Shown: positions 42,848 to 51,197 of the stretch, one piece after another
Numbering within the stretch: the stretch's first letter is position 1
Layout: each line of letters starts with the position of its first letter
Source of the DNA: Bacteroidota bacterium
Lineage (GTDB): Bacteria; Bacteroidota; Bacteroidia; CAIKAF01
Reading direction: 5' to 3'
Assembly: GCA_023432985.1 (NCBI GenBank)
Contig: JAEZEQ010000042.1
Location: 1-64,000 of the forward strand
DNA length: 64,000 nt
The notes under the pieces: generated by a model
Databases searched by the model: none
What the model saw: the letters and a program-made list of their open reading frames with translations, nothing else
What the model was told of the DNA's origin: nothing
Position numbers and translations under genes: made by a program

Positions 42848-43423
42848 ATGGTAAGGGGGAAAATGAGGGACAAAAAAGTGGCTATTTACCAGGCTGCACT
42901 CAGACGGGTTAACCGTGTTGGTTATGGGGGATTAACCATGCAGGAACTCGCAAAAGATGCAAAATTAGCCACGGGTACGGTTTATCTGTACTTCGAAAAC
43001 AAGGAAGACCTGGTCAATGAAATCATTATGGACACAAAGTCGGAAATGATGGAAACCATTTATAAGGACACAGAGGAAAACGAACCCTTGTATCCTTATT
43101 TCAAAAAGATAGTTTCAAATTATTTGGACTATGGGACCACGCATACCGATAAGATTATTTTTCTGGAACAATTCTACCGATCGGAATTCTTGACCAATGA
43201 GACAAGGAGCTCGCTTAAAGAAATTTGGATGCCTTTCTTCCAATACCTTTGTGCGCCCAGAAACGAAATGTTACTCAAGGATTCCAACAGAGAAATAATG
43301 TTGTCCGGATTTGAAGGCGCGATAAGGCAAATCATCCTGAACATCAACAGTTCGAATCTGCCTTATACAAAACTGCTCAGAGATCAGATTGTAGATATGC
43401 TCTGGTCTTCCATACGCAGATAA
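42848..43423 (+). CDS. TetR/AcrR family transcriptional regulator
   Basis: 191 residues. N-terminal helix-turn-helix: IYQAALRRVNRVGYGGLTMQ, then ELAKDAKLATGTVYLYFENK at about 35-54 with the TVYLYF recognition-helix motif. The C-terminal ligand/dimer domain (about 70-191) is not conserved enough to tell its inducer. A second ATG at codon 6 (42863) is an alternative start. It is divergent from the TauE/SafE exporter, the usual layout for a repressor and its target. An imperfect inverted repeat GAAAACAG/CTGTTTTC (43443-43470) follows the gene but lacks a T-tract. Confidence 0.88.
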   Translation: MVRGKMRDKKVAIYQAALRRVNRVGYGGLTMQELAKDAKLATGTVYLYFENKEDLVNEIIMDTKSEMMETIYKDTEENEPLYPYFKKIVSNYLDYGTTHTDKIIFLEQFYRSEFLTNETRSSLKEIWMPFFQYLCAPRNEMLLKDSNREIMLSGFEGAIRQIILNINSSNLPYTKLLRDQIVDMLWSSIRR

Positions 43424-43614
43424 TAGGCCTTTTTCATTTCCTGAAAACAGTAAAACTATACTCTGTTTTCTGTAAACATCCCAGCGTTATTCTTCAATAA
43501 GGCAGTATATTTCTATTGAAAATCAGCATACTAAATCCCGATTTCAAAAAGAGTTTTATTAATAATATGCCTATTGAAAGGGGTTTTGTATTTTTACCCA
43601 AATAATTTCCTTTA

Positions 43615-44724
43615 ATGAACATGTTTTCTTTATTACGAATACCCGCAGCCATCGAGCTCCCTTTTTCAATTCATATTACAGGCGATCCTAAAAAAGATGC
43701 CGAATATGTTCTGTTGGGATTGGCTCTTTGTGTATTGTTGTTAATCATCACCATTAGTATTTTGGTGATTGTTGCTTTGCGAAAAAACAAAAAGAAAAAT
43801 GCGATTGTAGCCAAAGAAAAGCCTAGCAGAAAACAAGAAATTTCTAAAACAGAAAAAACAAAGGCGACTATTCAGGCTGAGAAAAATAACGATCAAAAAT
43901 ACAGTCCGCCTATCGAAAAACCAAAAGAAAAGGCACCTGAAAATCAAGCTCCGCCCACTCCACCCAAACCGGAAGAAATAAAGGAGGAAAAAGTAGCAGA
44001 GTCAACAAAAAAAGAGGAAAAAGCACCGGAGAAAAAAGAGGAAGCCAAGCCCCAATCCGCACCCGATAAAATGGAGGAAATCCGCTTACGTTTGGCCGAG
44101 ATAGCTAAAAACAAAAAAGAAAATCCGGATATATACAAGGATGTAGTACTACCGAAATTGGATGAGAATTTTGCCAAAACCGTAAGTAAAGAAGAGGCCG
44201 GTTTAAGTGGAGAAGCCTATGAAGAACATGAAACCGAGATAGTAGATGAAAGCAGCCCGGAACAAAGCAATTCAGAAGTAGAACAAAGTCCGGTGCACAA
44301 TCACCCTAAACCTGAGCAGGCCTATAATTATGAACGCGAATTGCAGGATTTAAAAACCGATTTAGACATAGTCATTCCGGTTAGCGATTCCGATTATAAA
44401 ATAGAAGAAGAAGAACATATCGAAAGTCCGTCCGACCCTGAAAATGCAACATATACAACGGAAAATACAGAGACAGAGACGGGCTATGAACCGGAAAAAG
44501 AATTGCAGCAATTAGACACAGATTTAGATATAGAAAATCCGGTTAGTGATTCCGATTATAAAATAGAAGAAGAGCAATTAGAAATTATATCCGAAGAGAA
44601 TAGCCGGGAAGAGAATTCGGCACAGCAGCAAATTCCATCATCGCATGCGGGCAATTTTCAAAACAGTCGACTTCCGTTAAAGCGGCTTACTTTCGCTGAG
44701 TGGATGGAAAATTTCAAAAATTAA
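43615..44724 (+). CDS. Hypothetical membrane-anchored acidic repeat protein
   Basis: 369 residues. One strong membrane helix (about 29-55, YVLLGLALCVLLLIITISIL) follows a 28-residue N terminus. A Lys/Glu/Pro-rich, low-complexity cytoplasmic or periplasmic region covers about 58-160. Two copies of a 30-residue unit lie 54 residues apart (about 236 and 290): Y-x-x-E-(R/K)-E-L-Q-x-L-x-T-D-L-D-I-x-x-P-V-S-D-S-D-Y-K-I-E-E-E. The DNA of the copies is also very similar, so the duplication is fairly recent. A conserved-looking tail (LPLKRLTFAEWMENFKN) ends the protein. No family recognised. One base separates it from the next gene. Confidence 0.75.
   Translation: MNMFSLLRIPAAIELPFSIHITGDPKKDAEYVLLGLALCVLLLIITISILVIVALRKNKKKNAIVAKEKPSRKQEISKTEKTKATIQAEKNNDQKYSPPIEKPKEKAPENQAPPTPPKPEEIKEEKVAESTKKEEKAPEKKEEAKPQSAPDKMEEIRLRLAEIAKNKKENPDIYKDVVLPKLDENFAKTVSKEEAGLSGEAYEEHETEIVDESSPEQSNSEVEQSPVHNHPKPEQAYNYERELQDLKTDLDIVIPVSDSDYKIEEEEHIESPSDPENATYTTENTETETGYEPEKELQQLDTDLDIENPVSDSDYKIEEEQLEIISEENSREENSAQQQIPSSHAGNFQNSRLPLKRLTFAEWMENFKN
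44380..44575 (+). repeat. Two copies of a 33-base repeat within the acidic protein gene
   Basis: GTTAG(C/T)GATTCCGATTAT... starts at 44380 and again at 44542, 162 bases apart. Each encodes VSDSDYKIEEE with one or two base changes. Confidence 0.75.
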
Positions 44725-44725
44725 T

Positions 44726-45241
44726 ATGCCTTTGCGTATAGCATATTTTCTCATTAGTGCATGGGCTTATATAGCTTTGGCCAATGCGCAAAACACAAGC
44801 ATGAGTGCGGCTTTTGACCCGCCCGGCAGATCTCGGTTCTATTTTAATCCGGGTGATGAAATCCGACTTAAAATCAAAGGCGAAGATCGCAGTCAGACCT
44901 ATTATATTACCCAAATCAGCGAGCAGGGTTTATTGCTTGAAAACAGATATTTGGCTTCTTTTTCGGATATAGAACGTATTACCTTATATCCGCGCAGGCC
45001 CTTGCGATCGTTAAAGGGTATATTATTGGGTGGGGGTGTATTATTTCCTGTAACGGGCATAACGACCGAACTCTTATTAAAGACCATGGAGCCTATAGAC
45101 ATAGCCTATTATGGGGCATCCGCAACGCCATTTCTATTTGCTTATATGGGCATTCGATTAAACGAGCGTTATGGGGTAAGCTATCGCAGCAAAAAGAACA
45201 AAATCAAACCTGTTATTTACAAAGCTCCATATAGTTGGTAA
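44726..45241 (+). CDS. Hypothetical protein with signal peptide and one or two membrane spans
   Basis: 171 residues, starting one base after the preceding stop, so the pair is an operon. The N terminus (LRIAYFLISAWAYIALANAQ) is a Sec signal. A beta-rich stretch (RFYFNPGDEIRLKIKGEDRSQTYY then ITQISEQGLLLENRYLASFS) is followed by a hydrophobic segment ILLGGGVLFPVTGITTELLL near residue 97 and a basic tail. The pattern 'D-I-R-I-K... level at which a surface is read' has no named family that I know. Function unknown; it should work at the envelope with the protein encoded upstream. A 13-bp hairpin terminator follows. Confidence 0.75.
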   Translation: MPLRIAYFLISAWAYIALANAQNTSMSAAFDPPGRSRFYFNPGDEIRLKIKGEDRSQTYYITQISEQGLLLENRYLASFSDIERITLYPRRPLRSLKGILLGGGVLFPVTGITTELLLKTMEPIDIAYYGASATPFLFAYMGIRLNERYGVSYRSKKNKIKPVIYKAPYSW

Positions 45242-45244
45242 AAA

Positions 45245-45273
45245 AAATGACTTCCTTGTTAAGGAAGTCATTT
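45245..45273. terminator. Bidirectional terminator between convergent genes
   Basis: Perfect 13-bp stem AAATGACTTCCTT / AAGGAAGTCATTT with GTT loop, between the hypothetical gene and dnaK. A-rich on one side; the T-tract after it is short. Confidence 0.75.
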
Positions 45274-45297
45274 CGAAAATATAGGTTAAAGCAAATT

Positions 45298-47190
45298 TTA
45301 ATTCTTCACTTCTTCAAATTCAACATCGGTAGTATTATCTCCGGGCTGACTATTTCCTTCTTGCGTATCCGTAGCTTGTGCGCCGGCATCAGCATTCTGA
45401 TACATAGCCGTTGCAGCAGCTTGGAATAGCGTATTCAAGCGTTCCATAGCCTCGTCGATTTTATCCATATCCTTGGCTTCATGCACCTTTTTCAATTCAG
45501 CCACAGCCTCTTCAATTGCAGGTTTTTGATCGGCAGGAATTTTATCGCCATTTTCTTTCAATTGTTTTTCAATTTCAAAAACCATAGCATCGGCTCTGTT
45601 GAGTTTTTCAACGCGTTCGCGCTCATTTTTATCGGCTTCGGCATTGGCTTCGGCTTCGGCTTTCATTTTGTTGATTTCGTCCTGGCTTAGCCCGCTGCTG
45701 GCTTCGATGCGGATACGTTGTTCTTTTCCGGTTGCTTTATCTTTAGCCGACACATTCAAGATACCATTCGCGTCTATATCGAAGGTAACCTCTATTTGAG
45801 GTACTCCTCTTGGTGCGGATGGAATACCATCTAAATGGAATTTACCGATTGTGCGGTTATGTTGAGCCATGGGTCTTTCTCCTTGCAATACGTGAATTTC
45901 AACCGAAGTTTGTCCGTCGCTCGCTGTAGAGAATGTTTCAGACTTACGCGTAGGAATGGTTGTATTGGATTCAATAAGGCGGGTAAATACGCCACCATAG
46001 GTTTCGATTCCTAATGAAAGAGGAGTTACATCCAGCAACAATACATCCGTAACATCACCTGACAATACACCACCTTGAATTGCGGCACCAAGGGCAACCA
46101 CTTCATCGGGGTTTACACTTCGGTTTGGAACTTTTCCGAAAAATTTCTCCACGGCCGCTTGAATAGCAGGAATACGTGTTGAGCCACCTACGAGAATTAC
46201 TTCGTCAATATCACTCACTTTCAATCCGGCTTTTTCCAAAGAAGTGCGACAAGGAGCAATAGTACGCTCTACCAGGTCAGCAACCAATTGTTCGAATTTA
46301 GCGCGTGAAAGAGTGCGAACCAGGTGACGCGGCACATTATCTACAACCGTAATATAAGGCAAATTTATCTCCGTTTGAACGGCATTTGACAATTCTACTT
46401 TTGCTTTTTCGGCAGCTTCTTTCAAGCGTTGCAAAGCCATTGGGTCTTTACGCAGATCTACACCATCTGAAGATTTAAACTCATCGGCCAACCAATCTAT
46501 AATTTTTTGGTCGAAATCATCCCCACCAAGATGGGTATCTCCTTCTGTAGCTTTCACTTCGAATACGCCATCGCCCAATTCGAGCACCGATACGTCATGT
46601 GTACCACCTCCACAGTCGAAAACAACGACTTTACTGTCTTTATTTTGTTTATCGAGACCATATGCCAAAGCTGCGGCAGTAGGCTCGTTAATGATACGCA
46701 ATACTTTCAGGCCTGCAATTTCGCCCGCTTCTTTCGTAGCCTGACGTTGTGAGTCGTTGAAATAAGCCGGTACGGTAATCACCGCTTCAGACACAGATTC
46801 ACCCAAAAAATCCTCGGCAGTTTGCTTCATTTTCTGAAGAATCATAGCCGAAATTTCTTGCGGGGTATAAGAACGATCATCAATAGCAACTCGGGGCGTA
46901 TTATTATCGCCTTTAATTACTTTATAAGGCACATTGGTTATTTCCTTTTCTACTTCGCCAAAACTGCTTCCCATAAAACGTTTGATGGAATATATCGTTT
47001 TGGTCGGATTGGTCACCGCTTGACGTTTAGCCGGTTTCCCAACCTTGCGCTCACCGTTGTCCATAAAAGCAACCATAGAAGGAGTAGTGCGATCCCCTTC
47101 ATTATTTTCAATAATGCGGGGTTGACTTCCTTCCATAACGGCCACACATGAGTTGGTCGTTCCTAAGTCTATTCCTATTATCTTTCCCAT
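45298..47190 (-). CDS. dnaK: Chaperone DnaK (Hsp70)
   Basis: 630 residues. ATPase domain signatures IGIDLGTTNSCVAVMEG at the N terminus, VFDCGGGTHDVSVLELGDG near residue 190 (His replaces the usual Phe), and VILVGGSTRIPAIQAAVEKF near 335; substrate domain beginning LLLDVTPLSLGIETYGG; C-terminal lid and a Gly/Gln-rich tail ending DVEFEEVKN. It folds and protects proteins with DnaJ and GrpE, which are not in the window. Upstream lies a 120-base leader region with repeats that resemble those before lon. Confidence 0.97.
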   Translation of the reverse strand: MGKIIGIDLGTTNSCVAVMEGSQPRIIENNEGDRTTPSMVAFMDNGERKVGKPAKRQAVTNPTKTIYSIKRFMGSSFGEVEKEITNVPYKVIKGDNNTPRVAIDDRSYTPQEISAMILQKMKQTAEDFLGESVSEAVITVPAYFNDSQRQATKEAGEIAGLKVLRIINEPTAAALAYGLDKQNKDSKVVVFDCGGGTHDVSVLELGDGVFEVKATEGDTHLGGDDFDQKIIDWLADEFKSSDGVDLRKDPMALQRLKEAAEKAKVELSNAVQTEINLPYITVVDNVPRHLVRTLSRAKFEQLVADLVERTIAPCRTSLEKAGLKVSDIDEVILVGGSTRIPAIQAAVEKFFGKVPNRSVNPDEVVALGAAIQGGVLSGDVTDVLLLDVTPLSLGIETYGGVFTRLIESNTTIPTRKSETFSTASDGQTSVEIHVLQGERPMAQHNRTIGKFHLDGIPSAPRGVPQIEVTFDIDANGILNVSAKDKATGKEQRIRIEASSGLSQDEINKMKAEAEANAEADKNERERVEKLNRADAMVFEIEKQLKENGDKIPADQKPAIEEAVAELKKVHEAKDMDKIDEAMERLNTLFQAAATAMYQNADAGAQATDTQEGNSQPGDNTTDVEFEEVKN

Positions 47191-47244
47191 AATTAAGTTT
47201 TTTATAAAATTCTATTGGCAAATAATCAAACTCTATGCCGTAGT

Positions 47245-47330
47245 TGCTTTGACTCCTTTTCTGAAAAAAATGTCAGAAAAATGGGAAAATAATATGCCAA
47301 CATGGCACAAAGTGACAAAAAAATGACAGA
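47245..47330 (-). promoter_or_regulatory. Candidate regulatory region upstream of dnaK
   Basis: No TAnnTTTG box was found. On the plus strand CACAAAGTGACAAAA (47306-47320) is followed by ATGACAG, similar to the element before lon. TGCCA-ACA-TGGCA (47295-47307) is an inverted repeat whose minus-strand half reads TTGGCAT, a partial sigma-54 -24 match. CTGA...TCAG arms flank a T-run at about 47261-47275. A stress-response operator is inferred. Confidence 0.35.
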
Positions 47331-47370
47331 GTTAGTCAGGACAATAAATATGAAACAGGCTTTAAACAAA

Positions 47371-47400
47371 ATAAGCCGCTCTATAATTAGAACGGCTTAT
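47371..47400 (-). terminator. Terminator of tRNA-Gln
   Basis: On the minus strand ATAAGCCGTTCTA / TAGAGCGGCTTAT forms a 13-bp stem (one G-T pair) with loop ATTA, followed by TTTTGTTT. Confidence 0.8.
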
Positions 47401-47404
47401 CAAG

Positions 47405-47475
47405 TTGCCCGAGATGGATTCGAACCACCACAGTCAGTACCAAAAACTGAAGTCCTGCCATTAGACGATCGGGCA
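47405..47475 (-). tRNA. tRNA-Gln (anticodon TTG)
   Basis: Cloverleaf read on the minus strand: acceptor TGCCCGA / TCGGGCA, D-stem GTC / GAC, anticodon stem TCAGT / ACTGA with loop TTTTGGT (anticodon TTG), T-stem GGTGG / CCATC with loop TTCGAAT. No CCA is encoded. It has its own promoter and terminator. Confidence 0.93.
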
Positions 47476-47485
47476 ATTGCGGCTG

Positions 47486-47516
47486 CAAAGATAAGTACAA
47501 AAATATATTTTGCAAA
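47486..47516 (-). promoter_or_regulatory. Promoter of tRNA-Gln
   Basis: On the minus strand TTTG (47513-47516), 19-base spacer, TATCTTTG (47486-47493): both consensus elements at ideal spacing, ten bases before the tRNA. Confidence 0.85.
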
Positions 47517-47522
47517 TATTTT

Positions 47523-48401
47523 TTAGCCTTTTAATGCTTCAGCACCACCTACAATTTCCAAAATTTCGTTGGTAATTGCAGCCTGACGAGCTTTATTATA
47601 ACTCAATTTCAATTCATTAAGCAAAGTTCCTGCATTATCCGTAGCTTTATGCATTGCGGTCATACGGGCACCATGTTCTGCAGCTTGAGAATCCAATATC
47701 ACCTTAAAAAACTGTGTTTTCAAGGAAGCAGGAATCAAGTTATATACAATTTCTTCTTTACTGGGCTGATAAATATATTCAGCGCTTACGATTGTTTCAT
47801 TAGATTCTGCATTGGGTGTAAGGGGAAGAAATACTTCTTCTTTGGTAAGAATACTTGCAGCACTTTGAAACTCGTTATACACAACAATCACTTTATCAAA
47901 AAGCTTGTCGGCGAAGAGTCCCATTACCATTTCGGCAATTTCATTGGCATTTGCAAATGTGGGTTTATCAACGATCTCATCGAAACGAGCGCGCATTTTC
48001 ACATTTTTCTTGGCAAAAACATTGGCTACATTTCTACCAATACAAATCACTTCCAGATTACCTGCATCTACATATTCTTTATGTTGATCTAAGACCAACT
48101 GAGCCTTCTTGGCCACATTGGCATTAAAAGCACCACATAGACCTTTATTTGCAGAAACAGCAATAAGCAATACCCGTTTCACGTCGCGCACTTCGGTATA
48201 GGGGCTTTCGGTATCCGAAGAAACAGAACCACTCAAATTATTCAAAATCTCCTTAAGCTTATTGGCATAAGGGCGCATTTTGATAATATTGTCCTGTGCT
48301 CTCTTCAGCTTAGCAGCAGATACCAGCTTCATGGCAGACGTAATCTGTCTTGTAGAGGAAACCGAACTAATTCTGTTGCGTACTTCTTTTAAGCTAGCCA
48401 T
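47523..48401 (-). CDS. atpG: ATP synthase gamma subunit
   Basis: 292 residues, the central stalk of F1. N terminus ASLKEVRNRISSVSSTRQIT with the coiled-coil heptads, AMKLVSAAKLKRAQD, and C-terminal ERGARMTAMHKATDNA-like block seen here as EHGARMTAMHKATDNAG, then LNELKLSYNKARQAAITNEI. Last gene of the atp cluster in this window. It is preceded by atpA and a 9-bp intercistronic hairpin. Confidence 0.96.
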   Translation of the reverse strand: MASLKEVRNRISSVSSTRQITSAMKLVSAAKLKRAQDNIIKMRPYANKLKEILNNLSGSVSSDTESPYTEVRDVKRVLLIAVSANKGLCGAFNANVAKKAQLVLDQHKEYVDAGNLEVICIGRNVANVFAKKNVKMRARFDEIVDKPTFANANEIAEMVMGLFADKLFDKVIVVYNEFQSAASILTKEEVFLPLTPNAESNETIVSAEYIYQPSKEEIVYNLIPASLKTQFFKVILDSQAAEHGARMTAMHKATDNAGTLLNELKLSYNKARQAAITNEILEIVGGAEALKG

Positions 48402-48416
48402 ATTATTTCATTAAAA

Positions 48417-48439
48417 TCCGCCTGCCTTAAGCAGGCGGA
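48417..48439 (-). terminator. Intercistronic hairpin between atpA and atpG
   Basis: Stem TCCGCCTGC / GCAGGCGGA (9 bp, GC-rich) with loop CTTAA in the 49-base atpA-atpG gap. On the minus strand it is followed by TTTTAATG, a weak T-tract. It may partly end transcription or protect the atpA message from decay. Confidence 0.5.
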
Positions 48440-48450
48440 AAATCAGTATA

Positions 48451-50031
48451 TTATTTAGCAAATTTTGCAGAAACTTCCTTGGCTACTTTCTCAAGTATGC
48501 CTGTAATTCCGTCATCAAATTTTCCTGCTTTAAGTGCATCTAGTGTGTCTCTGTATTGTGCATCTAAAACAGACAGATAATCGGATTGAAATTCTCTTAC
48601 TTTATTTACGGGTACATCTTTCAAAAGATTCTTGGTACCGGCATAAATAATTGCAATTTGTTTTTCAACGGTCATCGGACTAAACTGGGCTTGTTTAAGG
48701 ATTTCCACGTTACGTGCCCCTTTATCCAATACCATTTTAGTAGCTGCATCTAAATCGGAACCGAATTTGGCAAATGCTTCCAATTCGCGATACTGAGCTT
48801 GATCTAATTTCAATGTTCCGGCCACTTTTTTCATCGATTTAATCTGTGCATTACCCCCCACACGAGATACCGAAATACCTACGTTAATCGCGGGACGTAC
48901 ACCGGAGTTAAATAAATTTGATTCCAAAAATATCTGACCATCGGTAATAGAAATCACGTTTGTCGGAATATAAGCAGAAACGTCACCGGCTTGTGTTTCG
49001 ATAATTGGAAGTGCGGTAAGCGACCCTCCACCTTTCACTTTACCTTTCAAGCTCTCTGGTAAATCGTTCATTTCAGCCGCAATCTGATCATTATTGATCA
49101 CCTTAGCCGCACGCTCGAGCAAACGACTATGCAAGAAGAAAACATCACCCGGATAGGCTTCACGTCCCGGGGGACGACGAAGCAACAAGGAAACCTCACG
49201 ATAGGCAACGGCTTGTTTCGACAAATCATCATATACAATAAGTGCAGGACGACCTGTATCTCTGAAATATTCACCGATAGCACAACCTGCAAATGGAGCG
49301 TAGAACTGCATTGGAGCAGGCTCAGAAGCAGAAGCAGATACGATAACCGTATAAGCCAATGCACCGGCATCTTCAAGTGTTTTAGCAATAGAAGCTACGG
49401 TAGAACCTTTTTGTCCGATAGCTACATATATACAGAATACCGGTTCTCCGGCATCATAAAATTCTTTCTGATTGATAATGGTATCTAAAGCAATCGCGGT
49501 TTTACCAATTTGACGGTCACCAATGATAAGCTCACGTTGTCCACGTCCGATCGGAATCATGGCATCGATAGATTTGATACCTGTTTGCAATGGCTCATTC
49601 ACCGGCTGACGATAAATAACCCCGGGAGCTTTACGCTCCAATGGCATTAAAATCTTTTCGCCGCTGATAGGACCTTTACCGTCGATAGGCGTACCAAGGG
49701 TATCCACAACGCGACCCAACATGCCTTCAGAAACGGGAATAGATGCAATTTCACCCAATCTTTTTACAGACTGACCTTCACGAATTGTACCTGAAGCACC
49801 TAATAAAACCGCACCTACGTTATCCTCTTCCAGGTTAAGTACGATACCGCGCACCCCATTTTCAAATTCAATTAATTCTCCGGCCTGAACACTGTTCAAT
49901 CCATAAATACGGGCAATACCGTCTCCCACCTGAAGCACGGTTCCTACCTCTTCGAGTTGAGCACCTGTCTTGAAACCAGATAATTGCTCTCTTAATATTG
50001 CGGATACTTCCGCCGGTTTAATTTCTGCCAT
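48451..50031 (-). CDS. atpA: ATP synthase alpha subunit
   Basis: 526 residues, the non-catalytic nucleotide-binding subunit of F1. Walker A GDRQIGKTAIALDTI near residue 170, PALIVYDDLSKQA, REAYPGDVFFLHSRLLERAA, and the family signature PAINVGISVSRVGG near 380. N-terminal beta-barrel region VGTVLQVGDGIARIYGLNSV. Eleven bases separate its start from the atpH stop. Confidence 0.97.
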   Translation of the reverse strand: MAEIKPAEVSAILREQLSGFKTGAQLEEVGTVLQVGDGIARIYGLNSVQAGELIEFENGVRGIVLNLEEDNVGAVLLGASGTIREGQSVKRLGEIASIPVSEGMLGRVVDTLGTPIDGKGPISGEKILMPLERKAPGVIYRQPVNEPLQTGIKSIDAMIPIGRGQRELIIGDRQIGKTAIALDTIINQKEFYDAGEPVFCIYVAIGQKGSTVASIAKTLEDAGALAYTVIVSASASEPAPMQFYAPFAGCAIGEYFRDTGRPALIVYDDLSKQAVAYREVSLLLRRPPGREAYPGDVFFLHSRLLERAAKVINNDQIAAEMNDLPESLKGKVKGGGSLTALPIIETQAGDVSAYIPTNVISITDGQIFLESNLFNSGVRPAINVGISVSRVGGNAQIKSMKKVAGTLKLDQAQYRELEAFAKFGSDLDAATKMVLDKGARNVEILKQAQFSPMTVEKQIAIIYAGTKNLLKDVPVNKVREFQSDYLSVLDAQYRDTLDALKAGKFDDGITGILEKVAKEVSAKFAK

Positions 50032-50042
50032 GTAGCGAGATA

Positions 50043-50612
50043 TTAGAATTCTTTAATATATAAATTTTCGTTGAATGCTCTTGTTAATTTCACCATGGAA
50101 TCTGCAAAACTTGAGTTGATTTGCTTGTCGCCTACGGTAAGTTTAAATCCACCTATCATATTCGGATCAATACGCTCGGCTAATACAACCTGCGTGGCAG
50201 CGGAAAACTCGGGTGAACGACGAATAATCGCTTCCATTTGTGCACGTATACCACTGTCAAGCGGACCCGCAGTAACAACCTCTGCAATAAGAATCCCCTT
50301 TTTGGTATTATATAATTTTATAAAAGCTTTGGAAATATCTTCCAGAGATTGCTCTCTATTGCTCTTGGTCAGCTTTTCGATAAATGCTTTGGTCAATGCG
50401 CTATTCTCCGGAAATATGGCATGAATAGCCGAAATTTTCTGGTCTTTACGAATAACGGGACTCTTCAGCATGGCTTTGAATTCCGGAACCGCAGCCGCAG
50501 TTAAGGCAAAATTCTCCATATCAGCCAATACTTTATCTGTAATCCCCTGTTCTACCGACAGTGAATACAAGGCATTGGCATAACGGACAGCAACTTTTGA
50601 ATATGCACTCAT
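50043..50612 (-). CDS. atpH: ATP synthase delta subunit
   Basis: 189 residues. The peripheral-stalk cap that ties F1 to subunit b. KVAVRYANALYSLSVEQG at the N terminus is typical, followed by a six-helix domain; the C-terminal beta-rich block RIDPNMIGGFKLTVGDKQIN is the OSCP/delta signature. Its start is one base from the atpF stop. Confidence 0.93.
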   Translation of the reverse strand: MSAYSKVAVRYANALYSLSVEQGITDKVLADMENFALTAAAVPEFKAMLKSPVIRKDQKISAIHAIFPENSALTKAFIEKLTKSNREQSLEDISKAFIKLYNTKKGILIAEVVTAGPLDSGIRAQMEAIIRRSPEFSAATQVVLAERIDPNMIGGFKLTVGDKQINSSFADSMVKLTRAFNENLYIKEF

Positions 50613-50613
50613 C

Positions 50614-51108
50614 TTAATTAAAACTAGCCTCGTTCAACAATTGTTTAATGCTCTCTCTTTGCTTTTCTTCATCCGACAATTTCTCGCGAAGTACCTTCTC
50701 GGCAATTTCCAATGATAGTTTTCCAACTTCATTTTTCATCTCTGTCATTGCCTTCATTTTCTCATTTTGAATGGTCTGACGAGCTTGCTCTACCAGTTTC
50801 GAAGCCTCTAATCCGGCTTTTTCTTTGGCTTCAGAAATCATTTTATCGGATGCATCTCGCGCAGCACGCAACATAACTTCACGCTCTTTTGCCGCCTCAG
50901 CCAATAAGTTCTCATTCTGCGATTGTATGTCTTTCATACGCATCTCGGCCAATTCCGCTGCTTTTAACGCATCGTCAATCTTGTCCTCACGCTCTTTTAA
51001 CATGGTCAAAATCGGCCCCCATGCAAACTTTTTCAATAAAAAGAATACAATCAGGAATGCCAACGACATCCAAAAAATCAAACCTAATCCGGGAAGTATT
51101 AAACCCAT
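50614..51108 (-). CDS. atpF: ATP synthase subunit b
   Basis: 164 residues from ATG 51108. The frame continues 17 codons upstream (to 51159), but that part is polar and Lys/Asn-rich, and known b subunits begin just before the membrane helix. Here that helix is LILPGLGLIFWMSLAFLIVF, followed by the FAWGPIL motif and a long charged helix (about 35-155) that makes the peripheral stalk. Confidence 0.92.
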   Translation of the reverse strand: MGLILPGLGLIFWMSLAFLIVFFLLKKFAWGPILTMLKEREDKIDDALKAAELAEMRMKDIQSQNENLLAEAAKEREVMLRAARDASDKMISEAKEKAGLEASKLVEQARQTIQNEKMKAMTEMKNEVGKLSLEIAEKVLREKLSDEEKQRESIKQLLNEASFN

Positions 51109-51197
51109 TTTATTCTTATTTTTATTTTTTTCTAAAATAATCCCTGCCGACCAGATCAACCATCTGCGGCGACAGGGAAATGCAATTCAGGTGTTGA

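Noticed and set aside
43443..43470. Terminator after the TetR gene
   Set aside because: The arms GAAAACAG/CTGTTTTC are A/T-rich with a 12-base loop and no T-tract follows.
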